Shown here: piece by piece, positions 21,392-30,700 of the stretch | How positions within the stretch are numbered: position 1 is the stretch's first letter | Layout of the letters: every line of letters begins with the position of its first letter | Assembly (NCBI GenBank): GCA_001949185.1 | Contig: BDGG01000001.1 | Location: forward strand, 6,555,353 to 6,619,352 | Reading direction: 5' to 3' | DNA: 64,000 nucleotides | DNA from: Ramazzottius varieornatus | Taxonomy: Eukaryota > Tardigrada > Eutardigrada > Parachela > Ramazzottiidae | Notes under the pieces: model-generated | What the model was told of the DNA's origin: nothing | Database searches by the model: none | What the model saw: only the letters and a program-made list of their open reading frames with translations | Position numbers and translations under genes: made by a program

Positions 21392-23935
21392 TCAGCAACA
21401 GTAATATTTAGCATTTCGTCTAACAAAAACTTTCTGTTCCAATCTTTCACCGCCAAGTCGATTCTTTTTACCGGCTGTAGCATCACTTGCTGTCGAAAAC
21501 AGTCTTTCCGATGGCGCCGAAGAGCATTGTATTGCCAGAACATCCAAAGCGAAAGCACTCAGCTCAGGATACTCAGTTGTATTTTGTAACCAGAACTTGC
21601 TTGGTTCGCTCTTCTGTGGGAAGACGGCTGCGGTTTCTGAGAGCATGTAAGAGTTTAACTGACGTTCTATAGGCAACTGCTGTTGTTCCGCTGTAGTATT
21701 CACTGGAGCACGAGCCAGAAGTTCAGTGAGGTACGAAAACTCGTCGTCGTCACCGACGACCTTGGACTGAGGTTGATCGTGATCTAGAAACAAAGACAAT
21801 GAATTGGAATTCCAACATTTGGAACTCCAAAGAGAGTTTAGTCACCTGTATTCGTGGAACCACAAGAATCATCGTTGACAGTCGAATTTCACTCTTTGTC
21901 GTACTGCAGAAGACCTTTCATTGTAATGGTTTGCTCCTTCTCCGTCAGTAGTCGGCGTAGCGCTGGATGTAACAGAGTTGCTTCCATCATGATGGGATCG
22001 AACGTTAAGTGTACAGGGTTCAACCGTACACCGAAGCGTACCACTATGTCGACTTGCACATCTACATAGAAAGGATTGATAGTGCTGTTTTGATTCGTTA
22101 TCGAGAATTACATACTTCTAATCAGCGGGAAAAAGGGATCCTCAATTTCATAGGAGCCCAGGTCTAACTCTTCAGCCAAAGTCTTCATATGGGATAGATG
22201 AGCCAGAATGTCTTACAGATGCAGTATGATTTTATGGATGGTGCTTTCCTTTCATTCGAACCGTAACCTGAAGGGTACAGCATGTTTCTGTTGGATTTCC
22301 AACTGTTGGAAATCCAACGATTTGCGATGTTCACTCACCAGCTTGAGCTTGCCAGCGAACTTTACGATTCCTTTCAGCATTAGCCATTCACCTTGAGATA
22401 AGTTAGGTACTTTGACTAGTTTCTCAACCACGATTATCGTTTTCTACAGCAGCGTGAATCCATTCTTTCCGTCATCAGAAGAGTGCTGGACCATCGTGTC
22501 GTGTTGTCTGAGATGAGCTTCAGACCGCCAGTCCGCGCCTTAAGTGCAGCGACGGCGGTGTGAGAATGGCCGAAGCTATTTACAATCACGCGAACTTTCG
22601 CCATGACATCCTTGATCGGTGGACTCTTCTCGAACAACTTGACCACGAGCTTTAGAGTGTGCAGAAGCTTCCAACTCGAAAGCATCAAGCCGCCATCTCA
22701 TCAACTTCCTCGTCGTCGTCCAGTGGTTCCTCCTCATCCAGCATACGCTGGACCATTGCTTCTTCTATCACTTGCAACTCGTCTTCTTCCGTAACACATT
22801 CTTCTAACTTCTTATCGTACAGCTTGAAGGCGGCATTCATGTTGACGACTGATACTTTTTCTGGATTGATATCCCATTTCTCCAGTTCTTGTTTGAAGAG
22901 TTCGTACACATTCTTGGCTTTATGTAGGGGCGGAAATGAGACACTGCTCAGGTAGAGGTCGTACCTTACATAGGTCTTCTTGTCCGCAAAGTGTGCTGTG
23001 ATTTCAAGGAACGCTTCGGTCATCCCCTTCTTCGTCCAAATATCTGGAAAACGACATGTTGGAGGTCCAACAGTTGGAATTCAACGTGAACAGTGAAACT
23101 GTTTCATACCTGTTGTAAAGCAGATTATTTCTGCATTCTTCAATAAATCTTTGATATTTTGACGAAGCTGTCGTTCGACAGAATCCATAGACGCACGTAC
23201 GAGCTTCGACGTGGGCTTTGGCGTCCTGGGGTCCAAATGGTAAATCAGATCCTTGAAGCTATCATCTTTGACTCCATTGAGAGTCATTGACGGTGATCGC
23301 AGAAAGTAAAGGCCAAGTTTTTTCAGGATGCTGTCATACCTGCAAGTATACAGGCCGGTAAGCCATTGTAAAGACCGGTAAGCTTATTCCTGTAAAAAGA
23401 TTTGAATTTGAACAATGCGCTTGCCTTGGATTCTCCTTGCTGTATGGTTTTCTTGCTTGGGTCATCTCTGCTAACGTCGGCTGGTGATGTTTTCTGCCGC
23501 CCTTCTGCTCCTTCTGAGCTTTGATTCTCACACATCGCTAGAAACTCCTTGTTTGCCACTGGGTGCTTCATCAGATGAAGCCGATTGTTTCCTGTATTCA
23601 TTCCTTTAAGCTTGGTCGAGCATCCTTCCACGAGAGAGACAGACCGACTTATCCTCTTCATCATGTCTGAAAAAGGTCCATATCGGTGAATCTTTCGGCC
23701 TTCCTGCTCCTGACTTCTTCTTCTTGACAGTTGGTGCTCCAACAGTTGGATCTCCAACACTCGTGTCGCTCGCGGTAGTTGGAGAAGGCGAAGGGGGAGA
23801 ATTTTCCGCCGGTCCGGTCAAGTCTACCGTCGTCTCAGGCTGAGTCCTCCTCTCCTTTATTGCCTTCTTCGGCTTGGTGGAGCTTGGCCCTGTCTGACGT
23901 TTTCGCTTCTGACTATTTCTCGTGGGATTGGTCAT
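21392..23935 (-). pseudogene. hAT transposase (BED finger, RNase-H core, hATC), damaged
   Basis: From ATG at 23,935 a basic N-terminus leads to a BED finger (GRPKDSPIWTFFRHDEEDKS, VC). A one-base slip in a TCTCTC run (about 23,638) moves the remaining finger (VEGCSTKLKGMNTGNNRLHL, MKH) to another frame. Then come YDSILKKLGLYFLRSPSMTL and the core strand IICFTT|DIWTKKGMTEAFLEITAHF, spliced over a short intron (about 23,051-23,110). An acidic loop (EEEPLDDDEEVDE) follows, and finally hATC: YPELSAFALDVLAIQCSSAP, SERLFSTASDATAGKKNRLG. Further introns lie near 22,262-22,345 and 21,786-21,847. hAT transposases bind terminal and subterminal repeats and cut-and-paste with 8-bp duplications. The frameshift makes this copy probably inactive unless it is a sequencing error. 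Confidence 0.8.
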
Positions 23936-24226
23936 TACCTATTTTACTATTGACTTGTGGGTCTAATTTTACTGTAATTTTACTATGTAGTAAAATTCGT
24001 CGTCTCGATTTCATAATTTTAATTATAGTAAAATTCAAAAGTCCCAGTTTTCGGCTATTTTCAATTATCTATTTCCATTAGTAGAATAACACTGTTAGGC
24101 CCTTCAATATGGGGGGTTTTCTATCCCATAATAGTCGTGTCAGTTTTTCGTATGTTAAAGGCGGGATAATAGCTAATTTACAGAGAAAATTATCGCTTAG
24201 TGTACCTCAAGACAACTATCTTTCCT

Positions 24227-24871
24227 TAGTGCTGGGATAAATATGATATATCGTATTCTATCGAGATACATCACGTCACAGTGATTCGATATGACAAAAA
24301 TATCATATCAAAATATCGATATGGACGGAATATCGCTGAGCGGAATATGATAAATGAGAACATCATATCGCGGTATATCGATATATTTCTGATATAGCGA
24401 TAAATCGCACACCCGCACTTGAGAATCTGAACTTTGGAAGTCAATACCCCGGTTCGGTACCGCGCAGGCAGCGCAGCCTCGCCCGTAATGTATCGCGCAC
24501 ATGCATCCAAGCTGACTTCGGAGCAAGGAACGGTCAGCGTCCCTGGGTGCGTAACGACAGATCTTGATAGATTGAGCAACGATCACACTCGCGTACACGA
24601 AGACATTGGACATTTTTTCTGACTCGAATGTGAACGACAGCCGTTTGGTTTCTCTTTGGCTCTTTCACGATTCCGATAGTTTTCAACATGGCACTGGCTT
24701 GATATATCGATATATCACTGCAATAAAGTTCGATGTACCAACAATAAAATATCAGAAACGTATCACATCGAGATATTGATACGTGGTTGATATCTAAAAC
24801 GAAATATAAATACTGAAAGATATTTATCAGAAAATATCATATCGTGCTTTATCGTATTCATCCCAGCGCTT
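24227..24871. repeat. 645-bp hAT-type MITE, family B (ATATCGAT-armed), in NUMT ND5
   Basis: Terminal repeats TAGTGCTGGGAT and ATCCCAGCGCTT (inverted, two mismatches). Flanks TCTTTCCT (24,219-24,226) and TCTTTCAT (24,872-24,879) are an 8-bp duplication with one difference. Both arms consist of about 150-190 bp of degenerate ATATCGATAT repeats around a GC-rich core. Removing it restores ND5 (SQLSF|MTLPYS). Confidence 0.85.
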
Positions 24872-26184
24872 TCTTTCATGACACTTCCTTATTCAACAGG
24901 GTTATTTATTTTTTGTTTTCCACCTAATAACTCATGCTTTTATTTATACCTCTTTATTCTCAGGGGGGTGGGGGGGGGGAGGGGCTTTTTAGAGAAGATG
25001 AAGGACGAGATATTCGTATTATATCTCCTTTTTGTTCTCTATCTCCTATTTTTTTTACTATATCTCATTTTTCTTCTCCTTTTTCCAACAAAACAAATTA
25101 TTTGCGTCTTGGTTTATTGTGTGCATTTTATGCCTATGTGGCTTTCCTTTTTTGTCTGGTTTTTTCTAAAGAATTGAGTTTGGACACTTTGTTGAGTACT
25201 ATAAGATTTATTTTTTTATTTCAGTTGGTGTTTCATTAAAAATCATGTGTTGCTTACGATTTTCTTAATTTAAATCCGTTTATTTTTCTTCATTTCGTTC
25301 AACCATATCCGGAGTTTATGGAAATGTGAAGTATTTAATTTTTCCTATTTGAAGGTTAATTATTTTTTCTGCAGTGATAGGTTCTTTTCGAAGAGAGTTT
25401 TCATTGAATTTCTTTTTCTACTTAGTTGTTATTAATTCGAATAACTGTTTATGTAACATTAGTGGCATTTGGTCATTAGTGTTTTATCTGATTATTTTTA
25501 AGTAGATTTGTTTGTTGAAACTATATTTTTTGAGTTCTATGTGGTTTATGAATCAAAATATAACTGTCCGAGGCTTTAAAACATTCATAAAACGAGCTAA
25601 TGAAGTTTTTCGTTGTGTGGATCGAGGATGATTTGAATTCTATGGACCACATTCTCTAAGCCACATTTCCAGCGTAATAATCTTTTGTAAGTTGACGACT
25701 GGCATATTTTTCGCAATCTTTATGTTTTTAATAGTTTTTTTGTTTGTTTAAGTAGCTTATATTAAAGCTTAGATCTGAAGAATCTAATCAAAGTAATCTT
25801 CTTTGCAGAATAAAGCCTTTGGCATTTTGACCATGAAACTATAGTATTTATTTTGAATCATTTATTCAAAGATTTCTCATGAAATTACGCATTACACAAT
25901 TATTAAAGTGACCGGCTCTAAGTTTCAAATTCTTTAAATTGAAGGCTTCTTATAATTTTAGTTAACATCTAAACACTGTTTCAGTCACAATTCATAATAA
26001 ATAAGGATTGAATAATCTAAATGTAGGTCCAAACTATCCATGTCTTATTTTTGGGTGAGGTCAATTGTGACAATTTTTAATTGCAATTTAAATTCTATTA
26101 TTTTCAATACATCTTCATGGCCATTCTAAAGTACCTTGTTGTCATTCAAGAACTAGACCCCCCCCCCTCCTCCCCAATAGTAAA

Positions 26185-26490
26185 GTGAAAAATGTTCAGT
26201 TAATTAGTGTAAATTCTTTCAACATAAAGGCTTCTTCTACTATCGGACTTGGTAAAATTACAGCAATTTCGATATCAAAATCCAAAAATATTACTGTAAT
26301 ACTAAAGAATCGTAATGAAAATGCTATTCGATCGGTGAGATTTGATTCAAATCCGCACTCAAAATTTCTCATCTTTTCTTGCCATTTAATTCGTTTCTGG
26401 TTTTCAACAGATAGGATAGTATTATAAAAAAAGTAATAATAACAATAAGGCTTAATATCGGTATTAAAATTACACTATCAGGAAAACATC
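26185..26490 (-). pseudogene. ND3: NUMT copy of ND3
   Basis: Minus-strand translation with the mitochondrial code gives MSNFECGFESNLTDRMAFSL, RFFSMTVMFLDFDMEIAVIL and P, the hallmark ECGF...R..FSLRFF...FDVEIA pattern of ND3. It precedes COX3 on the same strand as expected for the ground gene order. A C-run (about 26,158-26,175) lies just beyond its 3' end. Confidence 0.88.
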
Positions 26491-26524
26491 TTGATTGTTA
26501 ATTAAATATACTAAATATATTAAA

Positions 26525-27295
26525 AGTGTGAAAAGATCATCAATACAGAAAACTATATATAAATAGTCATACTACATCAACAAGATGTCAAAATCAACTA
26601 GCGGCTCCTAATCCTAAATGAAGGTTTAGGAATATATATTCAGATTACGTCGTATAAATGACACTAAAGAAAATGTACCCACTAATACATGTAGGCCATG
26701 AAATCCATTTGCTAAAAAGAAAGTTCACCCAGATCTTGAATCTCCGATCGAATATGAGGATTTTTCGGTACTCTCAACCGTGGAGCATGGTAAAATATAA
26801 ACCTATGATAATTGTAATTAATATACTTATTTTCGTGATTTTTTTTTTTTTTTATGATAACCAAAGTGGGCTCGAGTTACGAAGATACCAATTGCAATTA
26901 GAACGGTGCTGTTGAGACTTGAAAAAGATTAATCGCTGCAACCCCTTAAAGGAGGCCACATTAGTCCCATTTCCATATTAGGAGCTAATCTTCTAGGAAA
27001 AAAACTTGAAAAAAAATTCTGACGAAATGAATAATACTATTCCTCATCGTAGCCCGTTTATAACTAAGTTTCTATGGCATCCTTGGTAGGAACGTTTTCG
27101 TGAGACATCTCGTGATCATTGGGAGGTATCAAGAATATTAACTATAAAACCTGTGTTTATTATTGTGGGTGATTTAGTGCGTATTCAATTAATAGTTCCA
27201 ACTATCAATAGTATAGCTAATACACTTCCTCCAGTAAAAATAGGTCACGGTCTGTTGAAAACTAAATGAAAGGGTGGTTTTAATTTATTATTAAG
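26525..27295 (-). pseudogene. COX3: NUMT copy of COX3
   Basis: Minus strand: PPFHLVFNRPWPMFTGG near 27,270, then STFFLANGFHGLHVLVGTFS (about 26,650-26,720) and the C-terminal WFWHLVDVVWLFMYSFLYWW (about 26,535-26,600). These are diagnostic of cytochrome oxidase subunit III. Some internal stretches (about 26,780-27,000) are poorly readable because of indels and homopolymers (T-run at 26,840). Confidence 0.9.
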
Positions 27296-27960
27296 CTTCG
27301 CTCATGTATATCGAAATTACAATGGTAAATACATAACTTTGAATAAAAGCCAGTGCAGTTTCTAAGATACAGGTGTGATTTGCGCAAGCGACGTCGCCAT
27401 GAAAAGTCGCCGCATTCTTGTAGGGCGGAATGACGCGTGCGCACCAGTGCAAACCGGCCAATGGCTTGACTGCGCATGCGCAACAGCGCGTTCTGCGCGA
27501 TCATATCGCAATTTGCTTATTGACTCGCTTTTGCGCAAATCCCACCTGTGTTCTAAGATTAGAAGAAATATTAAGAATTCTGCTTGAAAGGTTTAGCATA
27601 ACAATATTACTTATGGCAAGACCTATTAGAATGAGTCCCGCTGTTATGTTGGCAGCTAAGCGTACTGATGAAGTAATAGGTCGAATAGTTTGACTCACTC
27701 TCTCAATGATTACTATAAATTGTGAAAGAGGGAGTGGGGTGCTCAAAGGTACTAGATGAATAAAAACAATGGTTTGTATTATAAAGAAATCGAAATATTA
27801 GAAAACCTAATCATAACGGAAATGTTAGAAATAAGGCTACAGCTATGTGAGCTGTCCTTGTAAACACATAAGGTATCAAGCCTCTTAAATTTATTAGCAA
27901 TAAACCAATAAATACAGTTATCAGAAGATTGGTTTTAGTTTAATTTCCTCTTAACTGACT
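27290..27960 (-). pseudogene. ATP6: NUMT copy of ATP6, interrupted by a 182-bp element
   Basis: Minus strand: FIHLVPLSTPLPLSQFMVII, then IRPITSSVRLAANMTAGLIL and LNLSSSILNISSNL (27,560-27,760). After the inserted element the C-terminus TALAFIQSYVFTIVISMYMS continues to TAA TAA near 27,293, overlapping the COX3 start. One extra base at the insertion site shifts the frame. Confidence 0.88.
27369..27550. repeat. 182-bp MITE with 9-bp target duplication in NUMT ATP6
   Basis: Ends ACAGGTGTGATTTGCGCAA and, inverted, CACAGGTGGGATTTGCGCAA, flanked on both sides by TTCTAAGAT (27,360-27,368 and 27,551-27,559). The interior is GC-rich and contains GCGCATGCGC-type palindromes, in contrast to the AT-rich host. 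A 9-bp duplication points to a Mutator-like (MULE) origin. Confidence 0.8.
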
Positions 27961-27999
27961 AGTAAATATTGGATCTTGTAAATATTGGATCTTTCTTTC

Positions 28000-28450
28000 G
28001 GCTCCCCCTGTAAAAATAAGTAGTCTATTGATATGGTCCTAATACGTAGGGTTGTTGATGGATGGATAAACGGCTAAATGGATGGATAAGCGGATGGATA
28101 AGAACAATCAAAAAACACTCCTGCTCCTATTTTTAAAAAGACTACTACAATAAGACTACTGTTTGATTCCGTTATATTCACTATCAATCCTCTTGGTTAA
28201 CTATAACTACTAGTAAATATATTGATCTAAATCTTTGCACAACGAAATACAGTAAAGTAGCTTCCCCCCTTCTTTTTGTCTTCTAGGAGATAAAGCATAA
28301 AGTGTTGACCTCTAAGAAAACTCAAAATATAAGTGAACTAATCGAGCTAACTATACTTGTTAACCGTAAATAAAACACCCCCATTAGAGGTAGATATTTT
28401 TTGATTAATAAGAGCAGGTTTTTATCGGTGAGGTATGAACTCAATAGCTT
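28000..28450. other. NUMT deletion junction (ATP8-COX2-COX1-ND2 missing)
   Basis: Between ATP6 and 12S no cytochrome oxidase I or II motif can be read. The interval includes a GGATGGATAA-type tandem repeat (28,059-28,103) and tRNA-like AT-rich sequence. About 4 kb of the mitochondrial circle is lacking here. Confidence 0.6.
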
Positions 28451-29262
28451 GTTTAGCTTATCCTGTTATATTATATAGTGGTATATCAAATTTTGATTTC
28501 GAAAGAGAGATTTAAGTATTTCGATAACAATTATTTCTAATTAATTTTTCTTTGAGTTTAAAATATTTAACATAAAAAAATTCGATATTGGTTTTATAAA
28601 ATGAAGTGGCGGTTCAGGTGCAGAATCCATTTGAGATTTAACAGCACTAAACAATTTTATACAAATTTTGACAAAAGGTTTCAGCTATTTCCATCAGGCC
28701 TATATTATGCCAGCAGCTACGGTTACATATATTTTATGTTTTTATGTGGAGATAAATTAATCACTATAATTTACGAGAAGGTAGGTCTGTACGTAAAATT
28801 ATGCTTCCTATCGGAAATTTTTAAACGGTTTTTTTAGTGGAAAAAAACCCAAGAATAGATACCTTGTCATTGTTTTGTAACAACTAAACGAGTAAGGTTT
28901 AAATATTCAAAATTTAACAAATTTGGCGGCATTTGGTTTATCAGAGGGAGTAGTCTATTGAAAGAAAGTACGCGCATAAAACTACTTCATTCAATGAATT
29001 TATATATCGTCGTTGATATATTGCACTTGGTTTCATTAAATTTAGAATCGATTTTAGTTTTCAAATCTACATATAGTTTATAGTTAAGGTGAGATTGGTT
29101 ACGATATCTTTATTGTTTACTTCAATAAGATATTTGAATGCAATTGGATTCAAAAGTGAAAACATATGTAATTTTAATTTGTATATTTTTCCGAGTGTCC
29201 ACATATAGCCCGTCACCTTTTCCCTTAGGTAAAAAGCCGTAACAAAGTGGGCTAATCGGAAA
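28450..29262 (+). pseudogene. rrnS: NUMT copy of 12S (small subunit) rRNA
   Basis: Contains the conserved core TGCCAGCAGCTACGGTTACA (28,708-28,727) and the 3' end with AAAGCCGTAACAAAGTGGGC (29,233-29,252), which match the small-subunit 530 loop and the 3' minor domain. The 5' boundary is approximate. It is followed by tRNA-Val and 16S, as in mitochondrial genomes. Confidence 0.85.
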
Positions 29263-29325
29263 ATTAGCCTTTAAAGCCTTTCATTCTTTTACAATGAATT
29301 ATTACCTGTCATTAGGCTGCTATAA
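29263..29325 (+). tRNA. NUMT copy of mitochondrial tRNA-Val
   Basis: Between the 12S 3' end and 16S, a 63-bp segment starts AGCCTTTAAAG and ends CATTAGGCTG, giving a 5-bp acceptor match (AGCCT/AGGCT). Its anticodon arm CATTCTTTTACAATGAA carries TAC. Position, stem and anticodon agree with tRNA-Val; in a NUMT it is a relic. Confidence 0.6.
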
Positions 29326-30700
29326 AGAAAATTTAGTAGTATGTAATTTTTATTTTATAGCAAGAGAGAGGGAAAACGTTTCGTCAAAAAATGATTAACT
29401 ATAAGCAATGAGTTGAAGATCGTGCGTTGAGGCTGAGGATTTTTCCATTTATTGAATTTAGCAATTCTCGATTTTTGAGTTTTTTCTAATTTGTAGGATC
29501 ATATTGTTTAACGGTAGAAATTTTAATTTAAAACCAAAAAGTGATAAATAGTCTCGACTCAATAGGTATCTAGTTAATCATTTTTGATCTTTTTTCTCTT
29601 TCAGATTCTAGCTTCAAGGCTTTAATTTTTATCTCTGCTTTTCCAATTGTAAGTTTCGTAATATTAAAATAAAAATCAGAAGTGTAAAGTTTTGTAATTT
29701 AATAATTTAATAAGTGTTTATTTTTGTAGTTGAAATAAAGATTTAGTTTAATTACGCGAGGGATAAAACTATGATAAAATAAGTACAATTGTTATCTATT
29801 AAGCTTCAATAATATTTGAAATATTTGAAATTAATTTGACTTCATTTTTTAATCCGTTTCGCAAAGACATAGTATTGGGGATATAATGTCATATGATACC
29901 TGCCTGGTGATATATTACCGGCCGTAGATTTCTATGCTAAGGTAGCATAATCATTTGTCTCTTTATTGGGGGCTGGAATGAAAGGCGCTCTGAAAAACAA
30001 TTCTTTTTCTTTTATTGAATTGAATTTAGGTATAAACTGAAAAGACGGAAAGACCCCATAGAGCTTTAAATAATTTTTGTTTTTCCCCCTACAGTTTATA
30101 TTAACTGGGGCGGTTGATGGGATCTCATTTAGAGCACGAAATCTGGCCGCATGTGCTGTACTGCACTGCAGCTGTGCTGTGCTGCAGCACAGCCGTACTA
30201 CGGAAATCGACGAAATTTGTGCAGCACAGCATAGCATGCAGCAGGAAGCCAAAGACTGCCGCGCAGATCCACGGACCAACACTTAACAAAAATTGGTACT
30301 TTCGAGTATTCGAGTTTCAGGCATCTGAGTTTTGCCGTACCGTATGGCCACGTTTTCCCGGTGGACTACGCATTTTGCCGACAATACTATAACATAAGTC
30401 AGTACATCAGCATGCAGCGCAGTTGCAACAGCTCCATCTGCATCTGCAGCGCAGCTGCCTAGCCACTACGCATGAAAGTTGTGCAGCACAGCGCAGCGTA
30501 CAGCGACCTAGTACCGTGCGCAGCACAGTTGCTGCGTAACTTTGAACCTGCGGCCCAGTGCTCTAATCTCATTTATAAGAAAATTTTTATTGGCGTACCA
30601 GGATCCACTTATGAAGTGATTAAAAATAAGTTACCGTAGGGTCAACAGCACTATTTTTAAGAAGAGTTCAAATCGTTTTAGAAGTTTACGAAAAGCAATC
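29326..30700 (+). pseudogene. rrnL: NUMT copy of 16S (large subunit) rRNA, interrupted by a MITE
   Basis: Domain V signatures are present: GCTAAGGTAGCATAATCATT (29,937-29,956), AAAAGACGGAAAGACCCCAT (about 30,039), GGGGCGGTTGATGGGA spanning the MITE site, and, after it, CCGTAGGGTCAACAGC and GAGTTCAAATCG. The order is that of the peptidyl-transferase region. The MITE at 30,130-30,565 splits it. Confidence 0.92.
30130..30565. repeat. 436-bp hAT-type MITE in NUMT 16S
   Basis: Ends TAGAGCAC / GTGCTCTA, extended imperfectly by GGCCGCA/TGCGGCC. The 8-bp target ATCTCATT is perfectly duplicated at 30,122-30,129 and 30,566-30,573. The interior is rich in GCAGCACAGC and GCTGTGCTG units that can fold back. 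GC content contrasts sharply with the rRNA host. Confidence 0.9.

Larger units (their letters stand above)
20448..23758. repeat. Dispersed double-palindrome motif of the hAT element (6 sites)
   Basis: The 14-bp dyad GTTGGAnnTCCAAC occurs as head-to-tail pairs one base apart at 21,357-21,386, 21,804-21,831, 22,290-22,318, 23,058-23,085 and 23,730-23,758, with a single copy at 20,448-20,462. The 21.8, 22.3 and 23.06 kb sites fall inside predicted transposase introns; 23.73 falls in coding sequence (reads VGDPTVGAP); 21.36 lies just past the transposase stop; 20.45 lies in the other gene. The nn bases vary while the arms are kept, which looks like selection on a binding site or a mobile dyad. 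Confidence 0.85.
19249..24094. mobile_element. Two-gene hAT DNA transposon inserted in NUMT ND5
   Basis: Left terminus CAGTGTTATCCTACTAATGG at 19,249; right terminus is its inverted copy at 24,075-24,094 with one mismatch. Flanks are TTTGGCCC (19,241-19,248) and TTAGGCCC (24,095-24,102), an 8-bp hAT-type target duplication with one difference. Deleting the element with one copy restores ND5 in frame (IRFG|PSMWGVF). It is 4,846 bp including a 50-N gap. Inside are a plus-strand coiled-coil gene (19,976-20,926) and a minus-strand BED/hATC transposase (23,935-21,392), arranged tail to tail, plus a small MITE between them and six sites with a GTTGGAnnTCCAAC palindrome. The transposase has at least one frameshift, so this copy is probably not autonomous now. 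Confidence 0.9.
18520..25740 (+). pseudogene. ND5: NUMT copy of mitochondrial ND5, interrupted by a hAT element and a hAT-type MITE
   Basis: Three pieces: about 18,520-19,248, 24,095-24,226 and 24,872-25,740. The first ends FSSWLPAAMAAPTSVSSSVH, then SSTLVTAAVF and LIRFG. The second continues in the same frame across the hAT insertion site as PSMWGVFYPMMVVSVFRMLK, then KIIA..TSSQLSF. The third continues FMTLPYSTGLF, VFHLMTHAFIYTSLFSGG and ends near FMNQNMTVRGFKTFMKRAN, DRGWFEFYGPHSLSHISSV. Order and motifs are those of ND5. A G-rich run at 24,961-24,984 follows the SGG codons, and a 39-bp repeat sits in the GWDGLGL motif. Confidence 0.88.

Noticed and set aside
30690-30700. Possible CRISPR-like or LTR structure from the direct repeats at 9.2 and 30.7 kb
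   Set aside because: Both are mitochondrial 16S/ND1 boundary sequence; no LTR dinucleotides, primer site or integrase/RT between them in the right order.
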